From positions 13,879,777-13,943,776 of the forward strand of contig CM020619.1 in assembly GCA_009829735.1 (NCBI GenBank): DNA of 64,000 nt, read 5' to 3'. Position 1 is the first letter of the stretch. Each line of letters begins with the position of its first letter. Origin of the DNA: Pyropia yezoensis (Eukaryota > Rhodophyta > Bangiophyceae > Bangiales > Bangiaceae). The position numbers and the translations under genes were made by a program. Below, one piece after another: positions 36,113 through 44,655 of the stretch. Below the pieces are notes generated by a model. It did not search any database, was not told the origin of the DNA, and was given only the letters and a program-made list of their open reading frames with translations.

Positions 36113-36990
36113 GAGCCGGATAGGCCTTCCGGCGCCGTACTTGGCGAGACCCGCCTCCTGGGCTTGATGCAGTGGGAAGGTTAGGCGTCCTCGATCCCCT
36201 AATAAGCTGCGCCTAATCCCCTAATGCGGTGCCTTTCCCCTCAGGAAGAACTTCCGCCTGTGCTCGTGACTGGCTCGTGCGCCAAATTAAGAAGGCGGGG
36301 CGCGTAAAGACCAGGTCGTGCCGCATGCAGCGCGCGCGGCACAGTGCGAGCAACCCCTCTCCTTTACTGCATAGATACGAGGAAGACAGAGCGCGACGCA
36401 ACCGAGTCGTCTGCCTCGACCAGTCCCGTCAGGACATGCAGTGCCGGCACGTTCGGGTCCCGCCTGAGCCATTGATGCAGTCCAAGGGGGTCCTGCCAAC
36501 AGCAGTAGTCAGACCACTTTGTCAGCCTCCCAGCGCCTTGAGTGCAGCAAAGGGGCAGGCGCTAGTAATCACCTGACAATGATTAACATTTGATTGTCAG
36601 GCCTCTCCTCAACCCCCGCCGGCACGGGTGATCCCCCGGCAGAAGTGAGGCAGGCGTGGAGCGACCTCGTCTACAACTCGGTTTTCCAAGTCCACGGCCG
36701 CCGCCTGTACGTAGGCTTCCACACGGCATCCGGCTGTCCATTACTAACGAGCCTGACATCGACGTTTCGCACGTACGAAGCCTCCCACGCTGCTCCAGTC
36801 AGCGCCTCTAATGGCTACGTTTTGTAGCGCGACGGACTCTTCAGCGTCCCCTCACCGCGTTTCCTGCGACTCAATGTTATAGGTATCGTCGCGACCAACG
36901 CCACATGCGTACACAACGTTTCCGCCGACATGCGGCATACTGCAAAAGGATCGTCGCTATCGCTGCAGTGAACATTGCCTGGCGCAGGAG
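36113..36990. other. Upstream region of the lipase-like gene
   Basis: Moderate-GC sequence. The plus-strand frame 36594-36827 reads as plausible peptide (VRQAWSDLVYNSVFQVHGRR) but has no recognised domain and no clear splice link. It may be an upstream exon or noise. Direct copies of CTAAT(C)CCCTAAT occur near 36198-36223. Confidence 0.3.
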
Positions 36991-38766
36991 ATGGCGTCGT
37001 CCGCATCTGCTGGAGCCGGTCGCAGTGCCCTCGCGCTGCCCGACCTCGTCGTCCGGAGCGCGTCGGCAGCACCAGACGGGCGGGGCGCCCCCGTCCGTAG
37101 CGGCATTCTTGTTCGACGACAGGGTGCCTCCGGGCAACGGACGGCCCCTTCTGCTGGACACCCCGCGGCGGTGTCCCTCCGCAACCTAGTACACGTCCGT
37201 CGAACCCGGTCCACCGAGTCTTGGGAGCCCATCCAGACGTCCGCGCTGCCAGCCCTGCTCACCGACACTTGGAACGGGCCGTCCGCCGAGGAGTTGAACG
37301 GGCTGGATGGCGCCAACCCCAAGTTGACCGCCATGCTTGTGGCCGAGATGCGCCACTACCGGAAGCTGACCGACAACCCGGACCTGACAAACGAGCAGCG
37401 GGACTATGAGCACAAGCGGCTGTGTGTCGAGGCCACCCACAGGGAGGTGGGGAGGGTTGAGCCCGTCTCGGCGTGGCTAACGTCCACGCAAGGAGATCTC
37501 TCGGATCCCTTGTTGGGGGTGGTCCGCACCCTGCCGCCCCCGCCCCCGGCAGGTGTACCCAAGGCCGATTATCTATACGCCTTTGCCGCTGCCGCTGCGC
37601 CGCACGCCGGCAACTGGCTTTCACTGGCGTGGCTGAAGGCTCACGTTGGGCGCGCCGTGGCCAACGGCGCAAGGGTTTTTCAAAGCCCATCCAGCAGCAC
37701 CTACTGCCTCTCGTCTGCCCTCGTCCAGTGGGGCTCCACACTGTACGTTGGCATCGCCGGTCGTCGGTGGGACGACTGGGACCGTCTGCTGAAGTTCTTT
37801 TCCTCCTCTTTGGTGAGCGTGGACATCGAGACACTGCTGGGCGGCCCGTCAGCCGTGCCAGCGAGCCTCACTCAAAGCGTCGCCGTCAATGCCGATGCGT
37901 GGGCGGCTTGCCGAGACCTGCACAGCGTCCTGGTCGCCGTGACCAAAGCACTCACGTCCAGGCAAGCGGACGACAAGAACGCGGACGATGCGCTAGCCCC
38001 CAGCCCCAAAAAGGCATCGCGGGTGGTGTTTTGTGGGCACGGCGCCGCGGCGGCGGTGGCCACCCTGCTGGCATTGCAATATCCGCAGCACGTGGCAGGT
38101 GACACCACCCTCCTGGCGGCCTCTCTCTCCGTGGCGACCTTTGGGTGCCCGCTGATGGGCGACGCGGCGCTCGCAACGGCCCTCCGCGCGCGGCTGCCTC
38201 GTACGACCCGGAGGTACGTGGACCATGACCCCGTGGCGGGCCTCCCCCGCTGGTCTGCCGTCGGCCTTCGCTTCTCCCCCGCCGCCCGGGACGTTGCGCC
38301 GGCGGACTGCCGCGCGCACCGGGTGCTCTCCCCCGACGGGGAGGCCCGGCCGGGCGCGGCTGGCGCGCCGCGGGTGGCGTCGCTGGCGGTGGCGAAGGTG
38401 GGCTACCACAGCCACCATCGGCTAGAGGCGTACGCGCTGTGCCTGACCCGCCAGTGGGCGGGGCGGGGGGTGAGCAGTGATCCGCCAGTCAGGGCCGCGG
38501 ACAGGGGGATGCTCCACCGCTTGTGGAGCCGTGTGGTGCATGAGCCCCCACAGCTGGTCAAGGGGTGGGCCTCTGTGGGGGGCGGAGCGCCTCACGACCC
38601 GGCACACGTGAAGCACGACTACGTCCCGCGGGGGGGGGTGGAGGAGCCAACGGTTGGGGATCGTCGCGGTGGGCGCAGCCCCGGAGTCCTGCCGCCAACG
38701 ATGCCCTCGTCTGCTGGGCCCCGCCCCTTCCGCTCGCCCGTCACTCAAGCACCCAGGCCGAGGTAA
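36991..38766 (+). CDS. Class 3 lipase-like protein with mutated nucleophile
   Basis: The product is 591 residues from ATG 36991. After a poorly conserved N-terminus, a helical region (EELNGLDGANPKLTAMLVAEM) precedes the alpha/beta-hydrolase part. STLYVGIAGRRWDDWDRLLKF resembles the RGT/DW segment of class 3 lipases. VVFCGHGAAAAVATLLAL occupies the nucleophile elbow, where the family has GHSLGGA; here Ser is Gly351. The remaining triad positions are present: Asp413 in DHDPVAGLP (family DPVP) and His473/His475 in GYHSHHRLEAY. Without the serine, hydrolysis by the standard mechanism is not expected, so a non-catalytic or regulatory role is likely. The C-terminal 110 residues are disordered. It ends in TAA. 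This looks like a resident host gene rather than a transposon gene. Confidence 0.72.
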   Translation: MASSASAGAGRSALALPDLVVRSASAAPDGRGAPVRSGILVRRQGASGQRTAPSAGHPAAVSLRNLVHVRRTRSTESWEPIQTSALPALLTDTWNGPSAEELNGLDGANPKLTAMLVAEMRHYRKLTDNPDLTNEQRDYEHKRLCVEATHREVGRVEPVSAWLTSTQGDLSDPLLGVVRTLPPPPPAGVPKADYLYAFAAAAAPHAGNWLSLAWLKAHVGRAVANGARVFQSPSSSTYCLSSALVQWGSTLYVGIAGRRWDDWDRLLKFFSSSLVSVDIETLLGGPSAVPASLTQSVAVNADAWAACRDLHSVLVAVTKALTSRQADDKNADDALAPSPKKASRVVFCGHGAAAAVATLLALQYPQHVAGDTTLLAASLSVATFGCPLMGDAALATALRARLPRTTRRYVDHDPVAGLPRWSAVGLRFSPAARDVAPADCRAHRVLSPDGEARPGAAGAPRVASLAVAKVGYHSHHRLEAYALCLTRQWAGRGVSSDPPVRAADRGMLHRLWSRVVHEPPQLVKGWASVGGGAPHDPAHVKHDYVPRGGVEEPTVGDRRGGRSPGVLPPTMPSSAGPRPFRSPVTQAPRPR

Positions 38767-40286
38767 GGAAACTGGTGGCACCCTCTACCAAGCGGCAGTG
38801 CGCGAAGGGCACAGTCCGCCCCTCTTTGGAGCCAATGACTTCGACTATTTCTAGATCTGGTCGGCGTCCAGAACTTTATTTTAATTGACTCCCGGGGGGC
38901 GTTGCACTATTTTACAGTGTATTTGTCGGCTTCTTGTGTTTGTCCGCGGCGCTACAGTCATGACCTGGGTAGATGGCGTCGCGTGCACAATATGCTTACA
39001 TATACATATTATATACCCCCGGTGACCGGGCAAAAGAGAAAAAGAAATACAAGCAAACGGCATGCGGGGCAGACACAGCAACAAGCTGGCCCTTTCCTCT
39101 CCACTATCTAGGCTTGGGTATCACGCCCCGCACGTGATGTACGATCAAGTATTTTGCGTGATCTCATGCGTGATTGAGGATGTGATCACACGTCACGCCC
39201 CTGCTGCAAAGGGCGTGATTGGGAGCGTGATCCGACAGTAAGTTGAACAGTCTAGCACTACATCAATTACATTACCGCAGGTGAGGGTTACAAGCGCCAC
39301 GGGTTGTTGTGCATGACAGTCCCAGGACGCCCCGTTGATGAGGGAACTGGTCCCCGTGTAGAGCATCGCGCGCGCTCACCTGCGCTCGCGCAGGTGAGTT
39401 TGGCCTGCGCCGAGAGCGCCCACGAATGGGTACCGCAGCCGCCAGCCTCGGTGGTTCCCTCAGCGGCCCCCGGCGGCCGCGAAGCGGAGGGCGGCGGCGT
39501 CAGCCCAGGTGGCGCCGCCAACTCCGCTGCCGCCGACACTGACGCCACCACCGTGAGCACACACAGAAAAAGAACGGAGACTGGGCCACGTTTCGGCCCC
39601 CTTCTGTCCCTAACCCTTCCGCTGGCATGCCTCCGCTGGCAGCCTGGGCATTTTCCTCGAATACTATCACAGAGACAGCCACGACTGCCACTCCGGTGAC
39701 GCATGTGGAACTTGCATAGGCCTTCCTAGCGCGGAAGAAGGGGAAAGGGGAGGGGAGGGTTGAGAGTCGCAGGTGCGCCCCCCGCCAATCAATGGCTGCG
39801 CATGGAGTTCGTTGAGCGCCAGAGAGCAGCGGAGAGTGCTAGGCGAGGGGGTGAGCGTGTATGACTCTTCGCGTAGACCTCGCGGTCTCTATGGCGCCGG
39901 TAACCGCTTGAGAAGTTGCCCGGCGGCCAGCAACGTAGCCGGTTGTTTCGGCTGCGGGTGCCAGGGCGTGAAGGCCGGTGTAGGGCGTGAAGGCGAGGGC
40001 AGCACGCCCCCTCCCCCGCCGTGCCTTACGACGCTGACCGCGGGCCGCGGGGAGCGCCAGCGAGACGCCCACCGCGGTAACCGCGGGCGACCGCTCGTCA
40101 CCGCGCGAGGGCTGACGGACAAAACAAAAAAAACAGCCGTCAAAGAAAAACCATTTCGCTAGATTTCGTACAACAACTACATCACAAACACAGTTGAGTG
40201 CCGGAATTTGTCTCGGGCCGTTGCCTCTGCAACCACGAGGGCGACCAACTAGTCCTCGACAAGAAACCCTGCCCTCGGCGAGGACT
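38767..40286. other. Intergenic region, no supported gene
   Basis: AT-richer sequence (38850-39060, with TACATATACATATTATATA) follows the lipase-like gene and could hold its 3' end. A CGTGAT cluster is listed separately. The rest (39300-40200) has only low-complexity frames. Confidence 0.4.
39119..39232. repeat. CGTGAT motif cluster
   Basis: GTGAT occurs at about 39134, 39159, 39171, 39182, 39215 and 39227, mostly as GCGTGAT. Inverted forms ATCACG (39120) and GATCACA (39184) are included, as are two CACGCCCC/GGGCGTGA pairs. The spacing suggests a binding-site cluster or ends of a small inverted-repeat element. Confidence 0.55.
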
Positions 40287-40332
40287 GAGAGTGTTCCACG
40301 GGTACCAACCATCTCGCATACCATCTCGCATA
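40287..40332 (+). repeat. Left inverted end with tandem ACCATCTCGCAT
   Basis: GAGAGTGTTCCACGGGTACC is followed by two tandem copies of ACCATCTCGCAT (40308-40319 and 40320-40331). The same arrangement occurs in reverse complement at 52501-52550. Confidence 0.75.
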
Positions 40333-41047
40333 CATTTTCGGAATGCTCATTTCAGGCGCCACGTGGCCGTTGAATGTCCACTTCGCCAATGGCAGCGCCG
40401 CGCGGGCTCGTGGGTCCCCGGTGGAGGGCCGATTCGGGCCGTCGATTCAGATTCAGAGGGGAAAGGACTTGCTGTAGTTGATTCAAGTCTCGAGTGCCAC
40501 GTACACGACACAGATGGTGGCGACTTGGGTTTTACCATCTCGGAAACGATCTACCCCCCCCTAGTTCGTTTCCGAGATGGTCTAGACCATCTCGTTTCGG
40601 CTTGTGGGACGCCATATTGGGCTAGAACTGGCCCCGTTTGAAGGTTTCGCGGCATGTTTCAAAGCTTTGAGACATGATTCGAGGGTCCTGCCTGCGTTTC
40701 GGCGCGTACATACTGCAGGGGGGGGGATGGACGCGGGTCATCGTGCTGTGCCGGCCCGATCGACACAGTTGCTGGCGCCCACTCGCGTGGATCCCTCCGG
40801 CTGGGGACTAGCGCATGTCTGGCAGCCCTGTGTCCACGAGCGCTGACACGTACCTGGCCCAGCTATGCTGGCGGCGTCCTGGGGCAGCCACGCGTGGCCA
40901 ATCCGCAATTCTTTTGGCCGGCGGGGGTGGCGGGGGGGGGCGCTCACAGCAGCCTCGGGGCGGCCGCTTCGCGTCGGCCCGACATGCCGGGGAGTGTTTC
41001 AGGGGGTACGGGGGGGCGGCGGCCAAGCGTGGCGGGCGTGGAACGTT
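40333..41047. other. Subterminal region of the Harbinger-type element
   Basis: Apart from the hairpin/palindrome at 40534-40594, this holds mixed sequence and no supported gene. Frames on both strands are low complexity from 40850 onward. Confidence 0.4.
40534..40594. repeat. Hairpin and 22-bp perfect palindrome built from ACCATCTCG
   Basis: Arms 40534-40549 (ACCATCTCGGAAACGA) and 40566-40581 are exact reverse complements with a 16-nt loop. The palindrome 40573-40594 (CGAGATGGTC/GACCATCTCG around TA) overlaps the right arm. These are additional inverted copies of the motif at both element ends, so they are probable binding sites. Confidence 0.85.
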
Positions 41048-41330
41048 GTTTTTTTTGGAGGGGGGGGCGCCAACGGCCCCGGGAATGCCGATGCACACCT
41101 GCCGTCGTCGCCGCGTGGCCCGACGAATCGAGGGGGCATGGAGGCGCGTGGCGTGCTGTTTGAGGGGGGGGGGGCGCCAGCGGCCCCGAAATGGCTGATC
41201 CAACCAGGCGGTCGGAACCGCATGGCGCGCTCCTTGGCTGGGGGGGGCGCGTGGTTTGCTGTTTCAGGGGGGGGGGGCGCCAGCGGCCTCGAAATGGCTG
41301 ATCCATCCCGGCGGTCAGGGCTGGGCTGCT
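41048..41330 (+). repeat. Three direct repeats of about 105 bp
   Basis: Each unit has a G run of 8 to 12 nt, then GGCGCCA(A/G)CGGCC and, in the last two, CGAAATGGCTGATCCA. Units begin near 41048, 41155 and 41262. No coding role is seen. Confidence 0.7.
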
Positions 41331-41399
41331 GTCGCTGTCCCCATCGCCGTCGTCACCACCACCGTCGGCGCGCGCTGCCAGTCGCCACCATCGCCGCAT

Positions 41400-41905
41400 C
41401 TGCCGCCGCCATCTCGCCACCGTCGCGGTGTCCACCGCAACCTCGCCACCGTCGCGGACACGACCGCCGTGGCCGCCACCGTTGCTGCGACCACCATCGC
41501 GGCGGCTACCGGATCCACCGTGGCGGCCACGACCGTCGAGGCCACCACCATCGCGGCGATCGCCGCCGCGGCCAGGTAGCCGTCGCGGCCAGCACCAGCG
41601 CGGCAACCATCGCGGCCGCAACCTTCGCTACCAGCAGGATCCCAGGTACCATCGTCGCGGCCACGACCATCTCGGCCGCCATCGCCACGGCCGCCACCGT
41701 CGCGGCCACTACCGTCGGCCGCCACAGTCGCGGCCGCGTAGCCGTCGCGGGTGCCACCATCGCGGGTGCCACCGTCGCGGCCGCCACCGTCGCGGCCACC
41801 ACCGTCGCGGCCGCCACCGTGGCGGCCGCCACCGTCGTGACTGCTGCCGTCGCGGCCTCCGCCATCGCGGCGACCGCCGCCGCGGCCATAACTGCCAGGG
41901 GCATC
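41400..41905 (+). repeat. Degenerate CACCGTCGCGGCC microsatellite array
   Basis: Repeats of (G/C)CCACC(G/A)TCGCGG of 12-18 bp fill the 500 bp upstream of the transposase. It is open in several frames, as expected for this repeat, and no frame is called as a gene. It ends about 30 bp before the transposase ATG. Confidence 0.75.
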
Positions 41906-41932
41906 CTCTGGCATCTTTGAGGGGGACTCGCC

Positions 41933-43876
41933 ATGGCCACCCACCATACCGGAGATAGGGAGGCTTGGGAGGTGACCGACGGATCGGGCGACGAGGCGCG
42001 CGCCGCCGTTGTGGCTTCGCAGCTGTCTTTGTGCCGGCGAAAACACTATGTCGCTTTGTCGGGTGCTATTGCGCGGCGCCGACGTCGGGGCGCATCTGTC
42101 CCAGGCCGCCGCGCCAACCGGCGTCGCGATTTTGACGTCGGCTTTCGTGGCATCCAGCGGAACTACTTCGGCTTGGATGGCCATCCTCCTGTTTATGGAG
42201 AGCAGGACTTTGAGACGCGCTTCCGCGTGCCCCGCAGCGTGTTCATGAAGGTCTACAATGACGTCAAGGACCTTCCCTACTGGAAGAGGTCCACTCACGC
42301 AACAGAGCGCTCGCAGGCGTTCGGGCTGCAGAAGGTTGCGGCCGCTTTTCGCGTGCTCGCATATGGCGAGGCCGCCGATCGGCCTGACGAGTACTTGCGC
42401 TTGGCCAAGTCAACCACCGCCCTGGCCGCACAGATGCTCGTGGACCACATCGTCGACAACCACGAGGATTCTTATCTGCGGCCGCCCACCAACGCGGAGC
42501 TGGCCCACATCCTCGACCGTAACGAGCAGCGGGGCATGCCGGGGTGCATGGGGAGCATCGACTGCTCACACGGGGTGTGGCGGATGTGTCCGGAGGCGCA
42601 GGCCGGGCAATACCAGGACTACAAGAAGCGGCGGTCGGTGGTAATGGAAACGGTTTGCGATGAGGATCTCTACATTTGGCATTTTTTTGTGGGGGCGCCC
42701 GGGAGCCACAATGACATTATCATGTGGGGCCAGTCGCCGTTATACATGGACGTGATGAGCGGGGCGTGGCCGCCTGATATTTTTGAGTGTACACTGAACG
42801 GCCGCCGTCGTCGTTTTTTGTACTACTTGGCTGATGGCGTCTATCCCCATTTCCCCATTTTTGCCCGCCCCTTCTCGCGCGCCGCCAACAACACCACGAA
42901 GAGGCGCACGTACAACCGGCTCCAGGAGGCACTGCGCAAGGACGTTGAGCGCCTCTACGGGGTCATGACGGCGCGGCTTCATATCGTGCAACACCCAGCG
43001 AAGTTCCACAGCATGGACCGCATCATCCGCGCCGCCAAAGCCGTCGCTTTTCTACACAACATGGTCGTCGTCCAGCGACGCGACGGGTACCTTTCCCGGC
43101 GCCGCATGGGCGATGCATATGGGGTCCCTGGGGCTGCCGCGGCCGCCGTGGTGGTCGCGGAAGCCGCGGCGGCGGCGGCGGCCGCGACAGCGGCGGCTGC
43201 GGCGGCGGCGGCAGCGGCGGCGGCGGCGGCGGCCGACGACAACTCAGCCGCGAAGCGGAGCGACGAACCGGCAGCTGGCGGACCTGGCGAGCGTTCCGAA
43301 GGTGGGGGTGTGGCGGCCGCGGGGAGTGACAACCGGACTGCCGGCCGCCCTGGCGGACGTGCTGGAGGTGGGGGCTGGGCGGCCGCTCCTGGATGCGTTC
43401 ATTCAGCATATGGCGGGGCTGCCGCCCGGCCGGTAGGCGCCGGGAGAGGCAGAGGAGGAGGTGGAGGTGGATGTACAGGCGGACCAGGCGGCGGGGCCGC
43501 CAGGCCGGTGGGTGTCGAACGAGGCGCAGGGGCAGGGGGTGGCGCCGGGCGCGTTGGGCGTGCTGAATGTGGTGGTGGTGGTGGTGCCGCTCAAGGTGCA
43601 CCAGCCGATGGGGGTGGGGCAGCAAGCGGTGGTGGTTCTGGGTGCGGCAGCGGGCCAGGTGGTTCTGCAGGCCGTGGTGGGACTGGGCGCGGTAGAGGGG
43701 CGGGGCGAGGTCGAGTGGACGGCCGCTCGGCCGCCGTACAATCGCGGTCGGCCGTGCGCAGCCCTGTTGAGCACGAGCGCCTGCGCGTGGACCTGATGGA
43801 GCATGTGTGGACGCACAGAAGGCTCACGCTGGCTCCATATGTTCATCGGCATCACATGCTCACGCCGCAGCCGTAG
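41933..43876 (+). CDS. PIF/Harbinger DDE transposase (HARBI1/Plant_tran type)
   Basis: Catalyses cut-and-paste transposition in the nucleus with a Myb-like partner. The product is 647 residues from ATG 41933. A helix-turn-helix-like N-terminal part (FRVPRSVFMKVYNDVKDLPYW) precedes the DDE core: Asp210 in MGSIDCSHG, Asp301 in YYLADGVYP, and Glu339 in LRKDVERLYGV. Family motifs include YKKRRSVVMETVCDEDLYIWHFF-type sequence, GSHNDIIM and FLHNMVV. All three acidic residues are present. A poly-Ala and Gly/Arg-rich insertion of about 200 residues (bases 43130-43740) separates the core from a conserved C-terminal LRVDLMEHVW. The end being family-like shows the insertion is in frame. It ends in TAG. 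It is potentially active. Confidence 0.93.
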   Translation: MATHHTGDREAWEVTDGSGDEARAAVVASQLSLCRRKHYVALSGAIARRRRRGASVPGRRANRRRDFDVGFRGIQRNYFGLDGHPPVYGEQDFETRFRVPRSVFMKVYNDVKDLPYWKRSTHATERSQAFGLQKVAAAFRVLAYGEAADRPDEYLRLAKSTTALAAQMLVDHIVDNHEDSYLRPPTNAELAHILDRNEQRGMPGCMGSIDCSHGVWRMCPEAQAGQYQDYKKRRSVVMETVCDEDLYIWHFFVGAPGSHNDIIMWGQSPLYMDVMSGAWPPDIFECTLNGRRRRFLYYLADGVYPHFPIFARPFSRAANNTTKRRTYNRLQEALRKDVERLYGVMTARLHIVQHPAKFHSMDRIIRAAKAVAFLHNMVVVQRRDGYLSRRRMGDAYGVPGAAAAAVVVAEAAAAAAAATAAAAAAAAAAAAAAADDNSAAKRSDEPAAGGPGERSEGGGVAAAGSDNRTAGRPGGRAGGGGWAAAPGCVHSAYGGAAARPVGAGRGRGGGGGGCTGGPGGGAARPVGVERGAGAGGGAGRVGRAECGGGGGAAQGAPADGGGAASGGGSGCGSGPGGSAGRGGTGRGRGAGRGRVDGRSAAVQSRSAVRSPVEHERLRVDLMEHVWTHRRLTLAPYVHRHHMLTPQP

Positions 43877-44655
43877 TATAGCGCGTGAGGCGCATGGAGC
43901 TAAAGGTTTTTTTTTCGCCTGCGGGTTGTTTTTTTCCTTGAATAAGAAGCGTACGCTCTGACACACGCGGCCGGTCGGGCTCGTCCGCGCAGCCCATGCG
44001 CAAAAACGCTAAGGCGGCCGCCCAGGCGCGACCGGCGGCCGGCCAAGGTGCGTGCCTGGGCGCGGCTGACGGGCAGACGCCCAGGCAGCCCCCGGCGACC
44101 GGCCAAGGTGCTTGCCCGGGCGCGGCTGACGGGCAGACGCCCAGGCAGCAACCGGCGAGCGCCCACGGCCGCTGCCGCCGCCGTGGCCGTGCACCAGGTG
44201 CGGTCAGCGGCCGCTTTATAGCGGCCGCACTGAGGTTGCGGTGCCCGTGTCGCCGCGCACCGGGTGCGGCGGGCGGGCGCCCTCCCACTGTCGTGCGCGG
44301 GCAGCGGATCATGCCGCACGTGGGGGGGGGGGGAAAGGTACCTCGCAGCTGCGCGCACTCTGGGTAGGAGGGCGCACACAGGGCGTATGTGCCTCGCGTG
44401 GACTCCTTTTTGGACAGGTCTCCGTAGAGAGAAAAGACGTCAGGTGCATTGTGCAAAGGTTTATGGCAGAGAAGCATGCATGAAACAAAGTCTACGCCCG
44501 ACACCCAGTGATGATCACAGATGAAGACAAGCAGCAAGGCGTTCAGGACAAAAGCAAAACACGAACGAAAAAAAACCAGCGCTCGACAGACACAGAAGCA
44601 CAAACCAGGAAAAAAAAAAAAGAGACACCACCGGCACAGCAAAGCCACAAACCCA
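43877..44655. other. Convergent 3' region between transposase and Myb-like genes
   Basis: T-rich (43902-43940) and A-rich (44565-44625) patches fit the 3' ends of the two convergent genes. A 60-bp duplication lies between them. No additional gene is seen. Confidence 0.45.
44041..44160 (+). repeat. Tandem duplication, 60-bp unit, 2 copies
   Basis: Copies 44041-44100 and 44101-44160 share GGCCAAGGTGC and GGCTGACGGGCAGACGCCCA, with few mismatches. Confidence 0.85.
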
